DNA of 5,605 nt from CBDTTM01 sp965363355 (GTDB taxonomy: Bacteria > Bacillota > Negativicutes > Selenomonadales > Selenomonadaceae). The position numbers and the translations under genes were made by a program. The notes under the pieces are model-generated. The model had not been told where the DNA came from and ran no database searches. It worked only from the letters and a program-made list of their open reading frames with translations. The stretch covers positions 1 through 5,605 of the forward strand of contig CBDTTM010000170.1 in NCBI GenBank assembly GCA_965363355.1. The letters are read 5' to 3'. Shown piece by piece: positions 1 through 5,590 of this stretch; the first letter of the stretch is position 1; each line of letters starts with the position of its first letter.

Positions 1-575
1 AAATAAAACGCTGGTTAAAGATTTTTGCAATTTTATTATTGCTTTTGGTCTTGATCGTTGGGGGCTTTTTCCTAGGGATTTATTTAAGAATATTTGATAC
101 AAATACGATAAATGAGAAGATGGAATTATATAAATATCCAATAATCGGTGATTATTTTGTCAAGCCAACGGATGCAGAAAAAGATAAGACCGCAGATAAG
201 GCTACAACGCCGGATACGCCAGATTCCAAAAAAACCGGGAACAAGATCGAAGATGCAAAACTTGACCCAAATAAATTGACCGATCCATCGAAGCCAGTTG
301 TTTTAACCAAAGAACAAGTGGAGAAACAAATGAAGCTGCAACAAGCGGAAGAAAAAAAACGCATCTCCAAATTGGCTCGTCTCTATGGACAGATGAAGGC
401 ACCGGAAGCGGTGGCTATCATGGATGATTTGGATGATGACATGACCATTGCTATCTTGCAGAAAATGGATGAAGGGCAGACCGCTAAAGTGCTAGCTGCA
501 TTTGACCCGGAAAAAAGTGCAAGACTTACAAAAATCATGTACAATGGCAAGCCACCTGTCATGCAGGTGCCTTGA
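1..575 (+). CDS. MotE-like flagellar protein with MgtE N-terminal-like C-terminus (5' partial)
   Basis: The frame is open from base 3, so the true start lies upstream of the window and the TTG at 39 is only an internal codon inside the membrane helix. The visible 190 residues begin with a positively charged stretch (IKRWLK) and a hydrophobic helix at about residues 5-28. A charged, Lys/Asp/Pro/Thr-rich linker follows (about 50-100), then a predicted coiled coil (about 102-130). The C-terminus (about 127-180) has the repeated helix pattern 'APEAVAIMDDLDDDMTIAILQKMDEG', typical of the MgtE_N/FliG-M-like fold in MotE-type proteins. Family knowledge: such proteins sit between fliJ and fliK in Bacillota fla operons (compare B. 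subtilis YlxF), and MotE of epsilonproteobacteria is a periplasmic partner of the stator protein MotB. A single N-terminal anchor with the rest outside the membrane is inferred. The gene ends 25 bases before fliK. The family is clear; the exact role in this lineage is not. Confidence 0.85.
   Translation, partial: IKRWLKIFAILLLLLVLIVGGFFLGIYLRIFDTNTINEKMELYKYPIIGDYFVKPTDAEKDKTADKATTPDTPDSKKTGNKIEDAKLDPNKLTDPSKPVVLTKEQVEKQMKLQQAEEKKRISKLARLYGQMKAPEAVAIMDDLDDDMTIAILQKMDEGQTAKVLAAFDPEKSARLTKIMYNGKPPVMQVP
548..574 (+). other. Stem-loop spanning the end of the motE-like gene
   Basis: CACCTG at 553-558 is the exact reverse complement of CAGGTG at 564-569, with loop TCATG. After one C/C mismatch (552 and 570), CAAG at 548-551 pairs with CTTG at 571-574. 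This gives about ten pairs with one mismatch, overlapping the stop codon TGA at 573-575. The sequence after it is A-rich, so it is not an intrinsic terminator for + strand transcripts. It lies just upstream of the fliK ribosome binding site and could affect transcript processing or coupling; this is inference. Confidence 0.5.
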
Positions 576-585
576 AAAAGCATTG

Positions 586-595
586 AAAGGAGGTG
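586..595 (+). promoter_or_regulatory. Strong ribosome binding site of fliK
   Basis: AAAGGAGGTG matches the complement of the 16S rRNA 3' end almost fully and lies five bases before the ATG at 601. It decides the fliK start: the same frame is open further upstream, inside the previous gene, but only the ATG at 601 has this site. Confidence 0.9.
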
Positions 596-600
596 AAAAA

Positions 601-2190
601 ATGGATATGAATACAAACGTAATGAGTGCGGCACCGGCAGATGTGTCTACGGTTAAACCTGTAACAGATAAAGCTTCTGGTGTGCAGTCGAAAACTCCGG
701 CAAAGGATCGACGATCAGATGCGTCTGGGAAAAAAGATAAAGCTGCAGACAAGTTTGATGCTGTACTAGAAAAAACGCAGGAAGATAAAAGTGCAGATGA
801 TGCGAATGAAAAAAAAGTTCCAGAAGCAAAAGAGCAGCCATCGACGCCTTTAGCCGCTGAGCTGGCAGCTGCTGTGGCCCTGCAAGCAAAAGCAGAACCC
901 CAGCAAGCGGAAACGAAGGCTGAACCCCTGGGCTCAAAAGACACAGCGCTTAAAAATGCTGAAACAAATCCCAATGGACAAACGTTTCAACAAATGGCAG
1001 CAGGTTTTTTGGCAAGTGCAGCAATGAGTCCTTCGGCAGATTTGACGAAAAGCTTGAAAGATGGTAGTGAAAAAACAGCGGATACAGCTAAAACAGCAGT
1101 TCCGGCGGCAACGGGCAACCTTTCCATCGAGTCATTGCTATCACAAAATAAATCTTTGGATAAGAATCCACAAACCATATTAGATTTGTTGAATGCAAAA
1201 TCTAGTGCATCCTCTAAGACGGATTTGTCAGCACAGGTTCCAACTATGACAGCGGCTTTACAAGCATCGACGGATGTTACTGGACAAATGGCAAACCAAT
1301 CTACCCAAGTTGCCGCAGAATCTACGCAGGCAGTGATGCAGCAGCTTATGCCGCAGTCAATCGCTTCTGTGCAGGGCAAAAATAGTGGCAAGACCAGTGA
1401 TGTCAAAAACGCATTGGATAAAAACAATAAGGCGTCAGATAGCCTTGCTAAAACGAGTTCGTTTTCTTTAACGGATAGTTCATTGAATCCGCTGCAAGGA
1501 GTTCCTTTAAAAACGGAAAACCAAACGCCGATGACGCCTTTGCAACAGCAACTGCAAAATATGCAGCAAGCAGCAAAGCCAGTTGAAGAAGCTTCGACAG
1601 CAGATACAGGAGCCAGCCTTTTAAAGTCAGATGAACCAACTAAAGCAAGCAATGAAACAGATGCTTCGCAAAACACAAGCCAGTTTATGACGCAGTTAAA
1701 CAAAGCCTCGGATGTAAGCAATACGCTTGGCACCGAGCAAACCAAGCCTGTAGTCAAAGATTATGAGATTCCTAAGCAGATTGTGGAGCAAGCAAAACTG
1801 ATCAAGACTACAGAAAATTCGCAGATGGTCATAAAGCTAAGCCCAGAACATCTTGGAGAAATGGTATTGAAGGTCAGCGTGTCGAGCAACGGTTCAGTCA
1901 ATGCGTCTTTCCATAGCGATAATGCAGAAGTTCGGACCATCATTGAAAATTCACTGGTTCAATTGAGGCAAGAATTGCAGGCACAGGGCTTAAAAGTCGA
2001 TAACGTCGGCGTCTATGCAGGTTTAGGAGACTCCTTAGGCCAAGGCGGTCAAGCGAACCAACAACAGCAAGCCGGCTCACAAAACAGGCATCGACAGGTC
2101 AATATGGCAGATTTTGAAGAGGAAGTAAATAGTGTAGCGCCAATCAATAACGATGTCACTGCAGACGATGGAATTGATTATCGCATTTAA
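601..2190 (+). CDS. fliK: Flagellar hook-length control protein FliK
   Basis: The product has 529 residues. FliK is an exported molecular ruler: it measures the growing hook and, through its C-terminal domain, makes the export gate protein FlhB switch from rod/hook to filament substrates. Residues 1 to about 380 are low-complexity, rich in Ala, Lys, Gln, Ser, Thr and Asp, with no tyrosine before residue 388 and no cysteine or tryptophan anywhere in the protein, as fits an extended secreted ruler. Residues about 390-475 form the Flg_hook domain (PF02120 type), with the signature 'VIKLSPEHLGEMVLKV' (410-425) and the following helix 'LVQLRQELQAQGLKVDNVGV'. The tail is Gln/Gly-rich (about 474-495) and ends acidic. 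The gene sits after the MotE-like gene and 16 bases before flgD, its usual place. The ATG at 601 is fixed by its ribosome binding site. The N-terminal half alone would not be recognisable; the C-terminal domain and the context make the call firm. Confidence 0.95.
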   Translation: MDMNTNVMSAAPADVSTVKPVTDKASGVQSKTPAKDRRSDASGKKDKAADKFDAVLEKTQEDKSADDANEKKVPEAKEQPSTPLAAELAAAVALQAKAEPQQAETKAEPLGSKDTALKNAETNPNGQTFQQMAAGFLASAAMSPSADLTKSLKDGSEKTADTAKTAVPAATGNLSIESLLSQNKSLDKNPQTILDLLNAKSSASSKTDLSAQVPTMTAALQASTDVTGQMANQSTQVAAESTQAVMQQLMPQSIASVQGKNSGKTSDVKNALDKNNKASDSLAKTSSFSLTDSSLNPLQGVPLKTENQTPMTPLQQQLQNMQQAAKPVEEASTADTGASLLKSDEPTKASNETDASQNTSQFMTQLNKASDVSNTLGTEQTKPVVKDYEIPKQIVEQAKLIKTTENSQMVIKLSPEHLGEMVLKVSVSSNGSVNASFHSDNAEVRTIIENSLVQLRQELQAQGLKVDNVGVYAGLGDSLGQGGQANQQQQAGSQNRHRQVNMADFEEEVNSVAPINNDVTADDGIDYRI

Positions 2191-2206
2191 GTAAGGGGGA
2201 AAAATT

Positions 2207-2701
2207 ATGTCAACTGAACTCAATACAATAAACGGAGTTCCAGTAACGAGTGCAACTAAGGCAACTACTTCAACTACACCGGGTGGGGATCTCAATAAGG
2301 ATGCATTTTTACAGCTTTTAGTTAAGCAAATGCAGTATCAAGATCCTTTGAGCCCACAGGATAATTCAGCCTATGTAGCGCAGCTGGCGCAGTTCTCATC
2401 GCTTGAACAGATGACCAATGTAGCAAGCGGCATGACCAATGTGTCTTCTTTGGTAAGCAATATTGATTCATCTTTGCTTGTTGGCCAATTGAACGGCATG
2501 ATTGGGCAGAACATCCAGTGGATGGATGACAATAAAACGACGTATACTGGCAAGGTCCTTGGGGTCAGCATTTCAAATGGTGCGCCGTCGATTGTTGCTC
2601 AGGCAACAGGAGCATCAAAATCGGTATCGGTACCAGTTAGCCAGATTACATTGATCGGTGCCAATGCAACAGCAAATACAGCAGCTTCGACACAGGCATA
2701 A
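2207..2701 (+). CDS. flgD: Flagellar hook assembly (cap) protein FlgD
   Basis: The product has 164 residues. FlgD is exported to the tip of the growing hook, where it acts as a temporary cap for FlgE polymerisation. After a Thr/Ser-rich N-terminus (1-28) comes the conserved FlgD core at about 29-72: 'LNKDAFLQLLVKQMQYQDPL' followed by 'SAYVAQLAQFSSLEQMTNV'. This is the PF03963 type signature. Residues about 93-152 (LVGQLNGMIGQNIQW to VPVSQITLIG) look like a single short beta domain. The protein is shorter than the enterobacterial form (about 230 residues) and close to the short Bacillota form, so it probably lacks the full two-domain C-terminal part. The GGGGG at 2195-2199 is a suitable ribosome binding site before ATG 2207. 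It lies between fliK and the small flagellar operon protein, ahead of its substrate gene flgE. Confidence 0.95.
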   Translation: MSTELNTINGVPVTSATKATTSTTPGGDLNKDAFLQLLVKQMQYQDPLSPQDNSAYVAQLAQFSSLEQMTNVASGMTNVSSLVSNIDSSLLVGQLNGMIGQNIQWMDDNKTTYTGKVLGVSISNGAPSIVAQATGASKSVSVPVSQITLIGANATANTAASTQA

Positions 2702-2724
2702 ACAGTAGAGGGGGATAAGAGGCC

Positions 2725-3105
2725 ATGGCTGATTCGAGAATCTATTTATCAACCCAACCACTTATACCTGTCGGAAATCATAGTTCGGCACCAAAGGCTG
2801 ACTTTAGTAAGGGCAAGGAGTCATTTGCTGATGTACTGGCAAATGTAAACAGCCAAGTTGTTTTTTCGCAGCATGCACAGCAGCGCATGCAAAGCCGTAA
2901 CTTGCAATTGACAAAACAAGAGCAGGAAAAGCTAAGTGAAGCTGTTGATAAAGTTGCGGCCAAAGGAGCCAAAGAATCTTTGGTGTATCTTAACAATATG
3001 GCTTTTGTGGTCAGTGTGCCCAATAGGACCGTGATAACCGCCATGGATGGCACGAGTGCAAGGGAAAATGTATTTACAAATATTGATAGTGCAGTTATAT
3101 TATAG
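2725..3105 (+). CDS. Small flagellar operon protein (TIGR02530 / PF12611 type)
   Basis: The product has 126 residues. The N-terminal third is poorly conserved in character. From about residue 46 it matches the family pattern closely: 'VVFSQHAQQRMQSRNLQL' (46-62), a helix with 'LSEAVDKVAAKGAKESLVYL' (70-89), then 'AFVVSVPNRTVITAMDG' (93-109) and the terminal 'ENVFTNIDSAVIL' (114-126). It has no signal peptide or membrane segment. Family knowledge: members occur almost only between flgD and flgE in flagellar operons of Bacillota and some other phyla; a firm biochemical role is not known to me. Its position suggests a part in hook assembly or export, for example as a chaperone or regulator, but that is inference from context. 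The GAGGGGG at 2708-2714 is the likely ribosome binding site for ATG 2725. Confidence 0.88.
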   Translation: MADSRIYLSTQPLIPVGNHSSAPKADFSKGKESFADVLANVNSQVVFSQHAQQRMQSRNLQLTKQEQEKLSEAVDKVAAKGAKESLVYLNNMAFVVSVPNRTVITAMDGTSARENVFTNIDSAVIL

Positions 3106-3152
3106 GCTGGACCTTCGGGGAGCCTAGGGTTGTGGAATGATCGAAGCAACCC
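3103..3152 (+). other. Tandem stem-loops in the leader of flgE
   Basis: Hairpin A: TAGGCT (3103-3108) pairs with AGCCTA (3121-3126), with an inner CC-TTCG-GG (3112-3119) and a GGA bulge at 3109-3111. The TTCG is the stable UUCG tetraloop type. The stop codon of the upstream gene (3103-3105) forms the base of the stem. Hairpin B follows at once: GGGTTG (3127-3132) pairs with CAACCC (3147-3152) around a 14-base loop containing GGA at 3134-3136. The run after hairpin B is A-rich, so this is not a terminator. The flgE ribosome binding site (GGAG at 3166-3169) begins 14 bases later. The structures are read by eye; a role in control of flgE translation or mRNA stability is inference. Confidence 0.5.
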
Positions 3153-3179
3153 CTGCAGAAAAAAAGGAGAAAGATAATT

Positions 3180-4604
3180 ATGATGCGTTCCTTGTTTTCC
3201 GGTGTAGCCGGATTAAAGAGCCACCAAACACGAATGGATGTAATAGGTAATAATATCGCCAATGTCAACACAACTGGTTTTAAGTCGAGCCGTGTAACAT
3301 TTCAAGATACGCTAAATCAGACGCTGACCGGAGCCGCTTCGGGCAATGGAACAACTGGGGGGACAAATCCGCAGCAAATCGGGCTTGGTGTTGGGATAGG
3401 TAGTATTGATACTATTATGAATGATGGTAGCGTTGAAACAACTGGGAAAAATACGGATTTGGCAATTTCAGGATCTGGATTTTTCGTCGTAAATAAAGGC
3501 AATAGCAGCTATTATACGCGTGATGGAGCCTTTTCCTTCGATGAAAATGGTTATTATGTTTTGCCGGGATCGGGTCTTAAAGTCCAAGGTTGGAATGGCG
3601 ACCCAGAAGCTGATACCATTAGCACCTCGGGCACTCCGACAGATATCAAGGTTCCAGCAGATTCTTCGCTGGCAGCTAAAGCGACGACTAAAGCAGCATT
3701 TACAAAGAATGTGAATGCTGCAGCGCCTACGATTACAGGAATGGCTGTTGCTTTAGCTAATGGTGGTACGCCGACAGCTATAACAAGCGGAAAGATAGGC
3801 GATTCTAATGGCGGCAGTACTATTAAATCAATAACCCTTACAATGTCAGATGGAACGACGCAGACAGTCACTACTGGAACTACAACATACACGCAGGGTC
3901 ATAGTATGCCGGTGACGACGACAATGACGGCTTATGATAGCTTGGGGACGAAATACGCTATTCCTCTAACGTTAGAAAAATCTGCAACAAATACTTGGAT
4001 AGCAACTATTCCAGCAGGAACAATTAAGGACACAACTGGAAACTCCAGCGCGACGATTGGTACGGCAGTTAATCAGACGATTGTGTTCAATAATGACGGT
4101 TCCTATAAATCTGGCTCGCCAGCATCTTTGAACTTGACTGGCTTAACCAGTGGAGCCGCAGATGCCACGATTAGCCTCGACTTCACAGGGCTTACTCAAT
4201 ATGGCAGTGAATCGACGGCTTCGTGCACGAGCTCCGATGGTTATACAGCTGGTTCGTTACAGAGTGTATCATTTGATAGTTCGGGCGTTTTGACTGCAAC
4301 CTACACCAATAACGAAAGACGCAAGATTGCTCAGGTGGCAATGGCATCTTTCAATAATCCAGCCGGACTGGAAAAATCGGGAGGCAGTTTATATACGGTC
4401 TCCAATAACTCAGGTAAGGTGCAGATCGCTACGGTTGCTGCCAGTGGATGCAAGGTAACGCCATCGGCGATTGAAATGTCCAATGTGGATCTTGCCAGCG
4501 AATTCAGTAGCATGATTGTTACGCAGCGCGGCTATCAGTCAAATTCTAAGATCATTACGGTTTCCGATGAAATGCTGGAAACTTTGATTGGTATGAAACG
4601 ATAA
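3180..4604 (+). CDS. flgE: Flagellar hook protein FlgE
   Basis: The product has 474 residues. FlgE is the building block of the hook, the universal joint between rod and filament, exported by the flagellar type III apparatus. The N-terminus has the rod/hook signature (PF00460 type): 'SLFSGVAGLKSHQTRMDVIG' followed by 'NNIANVNTTGFKSSR'. 'TDLAISGSGFFVV' at 92-104 is the next conserved block. The middle (about 150-345) is Thr/Gly/Ser/Ala-rich and includes the D2-type motif 'MTAYDSLGT' (249-257). The C-terminus is the PF06429 type: 'MSNVDLASEFSSMIVTQRGY' then 'QSNSKIITVSDEMLETLIGM'. It is longer than Salmonella FlgE (about 400), the excess lying in the variable surface region. Two cysteines (349 and 424) are unusual for a hook subunit. 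ATG 3180 is preferred over ATG 3183 because GGAG at 3166-3169 is ten bases upstream and the family commonly starts MMRS or MLRS. FlgG/FlgF paralogues are unlikely, given the length and the cap gene flgD nearby. Confidence 0.95.
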   Translation: MMRSLFSGVAGLKSHQTRMDVIGNNIANVNTTGFKSSRVTFQDTLNQTLTGAASGNGTTGGTNPQQIGLGVGIGSIDTIMNDGSVETTGKNTDLAISGSGFFVVNKGNSSYYTRDGAFSFDENGYYVLPGSGLKVQGWNGDPEADTISTSGTPTDIKVPADSSLAAKATTKAAFTKNVNAAAPTITGMAVALANGGTPTAITSGKIGDSNGGSTIKSITLTMSDGTTQTVTTGTTTYTQGHSMPVTTTMTAYDSLGTKYAIPLTLEKSATNTWIATIPAGTIKDTTGNSSATIGTAVNQTIVFNNDGSYKSGSPASLNLTGLTSGAADATISLDFTGLTQYGSESTASCTSSDGYTAGSLQSVSFDSSGVLTATYTNNERRKIAQVAMASFNNPAGLEKSGGSLYTVSNNSGKVQIATVAASGCKVTPSAIEMSNVDLASEFSSMIVTQRGYQSNSKIITVSDEMLETLIGMKR

Positions 4605-4618
4605 AATAAGGTAAGGTA

Positions 4619-4640
4619 AAGGGGGAAGGGATTCCCCCTT
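4619..4640 (+). other. Perfect inverted repeat between flgE and flbD
   Basis: AAGGGGGAA (4619-4627) and TTCCCCCTT (4632-4640) are perfect reverse complements, nine pairs around a GGGA loop. It begins 14 bases after the flgE stop codon. Only TTAACTTTG follows, not a real T-run, so it would be at best a weak terminator; it could instead protect the 3' end of flgE mRNA, which is needed in large amounts. The flbD start is 25 bases downstream. Confidence 0.65.
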
Positions 4641-4665
4641 AACTTTGAGAATGGGGTTGGCTTTC

Positions 4666-4866
4666 ATGATAAAATTAACCAAATTTAACTCAGAAGCAAA
4701 TAAAAAAGGTGAATTCATTTTAAATGCCGAAATTATAGAAACAATAGAACAAACGCCAGACACGGTGGTAACACTTATTAATGGAAAAAAATTAATTGTT
4801 GAAGAACGCATGGAGGAAGTTGTTCGGCGGGTTATGGCATATCGTCGGGCTTTGAAGGGATTTTAA
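4666..4866 (+). CDS. flbD: Flagellar FlbD / SwrD family protein
   Basis: The product has 66 residues, the usual size of the FlbD family (PF06289). It shows the family pattern: MIKLTKFN at the start, 'EFILNAEIIETIEQTPDTVV' (16-35), 'TLINGKKLIVEE' (36-47), and a basic helix 'VVRRVMAYRRALKG' at the end. In B. subtilis the homologue SwrD (YlzI) raises flagellar motor torque and is needed for swarming; it is cytoplasmic. It should not be confused with the Caulobacter sigma-54 activator also called FlbD. I chose ATG 4666 because MIxLT is the family N-terminus and GGGG at 4653-4656 gives a modest ribosome binding site; ATG 4651 and TTG 4645 in the same frame would add atypical residues. The stretch NSEANKKGE (8-16) looks a few residues longer than the usual short turn there. 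The weak ribosome binding site and the upstream hairpin suggest low translation relative to flgE (inference). Confidence 0.9.
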   Translation: MIKLTKFNSEANKKGEFILNAEIIETIEQTPDTVVTLINGKKLIVEERMEEVVRRVMAYRRALKGF

Positions 4867-5054
4867 GTTTGAATATACAATGGGTTTTGCATACGATTTG
4901 TGAGATGACCATTTGAATATATGTTTTTAAGTATGGCTGAACAGGATGTTTGACTATATTTGAAAAGAGGTGCCGCTTGAGGAAAGCTGAAGCGCCACTG
5001 TCTGTTTACAGATGAAATCAAGGCAATTTATAGAACATCATGGAGGTGTGAAGA
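4867..5054 (+). other. 188-base gap between flbD and fliL, no convincing gene
   Basis: The first half (to about 4965) is AT-rich and holds a 10-base direct repeat TTTGAATATA at 4868-4877 and 4912-4921, 44 bases apart. A weak promoter-like pair TTGAAT (4869-4874) and TACGAT (4892-4897), 17 bases apart, overlaps the first copy; it matches the sigma-A consensus at only four of six bases in each box. The second half holds a stem-loop (4970-4998) and a small palindrome TCTG-TTTA-CAGA (5001-5012). Only very short reading frames occur, such as a six-codon one at 4933 and a 12-codon TTG frame at 4977; neither is convincing. In many related operons motA and motB occupy this position. Confidence 0.5.
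4970..4998 (+). other. Stem-loop in the fliL leader region
   Basis: GTG (4970-4972) and CGCTT (4974-4978) pair with AAGCG (4990-4994) and CAC (4996-4998), with one C/C mismatch (4973/4995). The 11-base loop contains GGA at 4981-4983. There is no T-run after it, so it is not an intrinsic terminator. It lies about 56 bases upstream of the fliL start. Function unknown. Confidence 0.45.
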
Positions 5055-5543
5055 ATGGCTGAGGAAGAAGTAGTTGTCGAAAATAAAAAGAAATCGCCGG
5101 TGGTTATTATTGCTGCCTTAGTGGTTGTCGGACTAATTTTGGCCGGAGGGATATCTTATTTTGTAACGACAAAGGTTATGACGGATTCTGTGGGGCAAAA
5201 GGCAGCGCCAAGAGAACCGGGAGTTTTTATTAAATTAGGGGATCCTAAGACAGGAATCATTGTCAATGTCGGTGGCGTTAAGTCGGGCCGATTCTTGAAA
5301 GTGGGCGTAGTGCTCGAAATGAATCCAGGCGACAAGAAGAATTTTGCCGATGGAAAAATCAATACCGCTGCCGAAACAAAGGTACTCGATTCAGTTGTGC
5401 AAGTCTTGAGGGCACAAAAAATCGATGAGTTTGAACCTGGCAAACAGGATGACTTGAAGCAGCAGCTTAAAACAGAATTGAATAAACAATTGGGAGAAGG
5501 CTCCGTTTATGAAGTCTATATAACCAACTTTGTTTTCCAATAA
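5055..5543 (+). CDS. fliL: Flagellar basal body-associated protein FliL
   Basis: The product has 162 residues, normal for FliL (PF03748). FliL is an inner membrane protein with one transmembrane helix; its extracytoplasmic domain, related in fold to stomatin/SPFH proteins, surrounds or contacts the MotA/MotB stator and improves torque or stability under load. Here a short acidic then basic N-terminus (MAEEEVVVENKKK) precedes a clear membrane helix at about 15-37. A linker follows, and the external domain runs from about 55 to 162, with 'GVFIKLGDPKTGIIVNVGG', 'RFLKVGVVLEMN' and 'LDSVVQVLRAQKIDEFEPGK' and the typical ending 'VYEVYITNFVFQ'. GGAGGTG at 5042-5048, six bases before the ATG, supports the start. 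The next gene is fliM, as is usual. The call is firm from topology, motifs and position. Confidence 0.94.
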   Translation: MAEEEVVVENKKKSPVVIIAALVVVGLILAGGISYFVTTKVMTDSVGQKAAPREPGVFIKLGDPKTGIIVNVGGVKSGRFLKVGVVLEMNPGDKKNFADGKINTAAETKVLDSVVQVLRAQKIDEFEPGKQDDLKQQLKTELNKQLGEGSVYEVYITNFVFQ

Positions 5544-5576
5544 GAAGAACCATTATGTAGTGAGTATAGGTAAGGA

Positions 5577-5583
5577 AAGGAGG
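5577..5583 (+). promoter_or_regulatory. Ribosome binding site of the fliM start
   Basis: AAGGAGG is followed seven bases later by TTG at 5591. This strong site is the main reason to accept a TTG start for the last, truncated gene. Confidence 0.75.
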
Positions 5584-5590
5584 AGGAAGA

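Noticed and set aside
502..600. N-terminal extension of fliK to 502
   Set aside because: It would overlap the motE-like gene by 74 bases, has no ribosome binding site and a Cys-rich content unlike FliK. The ATG at 601 has a near-perfect site.
492..974. 160-residue open frame on the - strand
   Set aside because: Ala/Ser/Phe-rich shadow of the motE-like gene end and fliK start; no family resemblance.
987..1757. 256-residue open frame on the - strand
   Set aside because: It is antisense to the low-complexity part of fliK, whose codon bias keeps the opposite strand open. No recognisable domain, and fliK is well supported.
2778..3149. 123-residue open frame on the - strand
   Set aside because: Antisense to the flagellar operon protein, which matches its family closely.
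3520..3714. 64-residue + strand open frame inside flgE
   Set aside because: Out-of-frame shadow within the hook gene; Lys/Arg-rich with no recognisable pattern.
4869..4897. Sigma-A promoter TTGAAT-17-TACGAT
   Set aside because: Only four of six matches in each box in an AT-rich region; kept as a remark in the gap entry, not called as a promoter. No sigma-28 or sigma-54 consensus was seen either.
4933..4953. Short frame MAEQDV resembling the FliL start MAEEEV
   Set aside because: Stops after six codons, has no ribosome binding site, and the flanks do not resemble fliL, so a duplicated fliL start is not supported.
4977..5015. 12-codon leader peptide starting with TTG
   Set aside because: Poor spacing to the AGAGG upstream and no regulatory residue run; cannot be told from chance.
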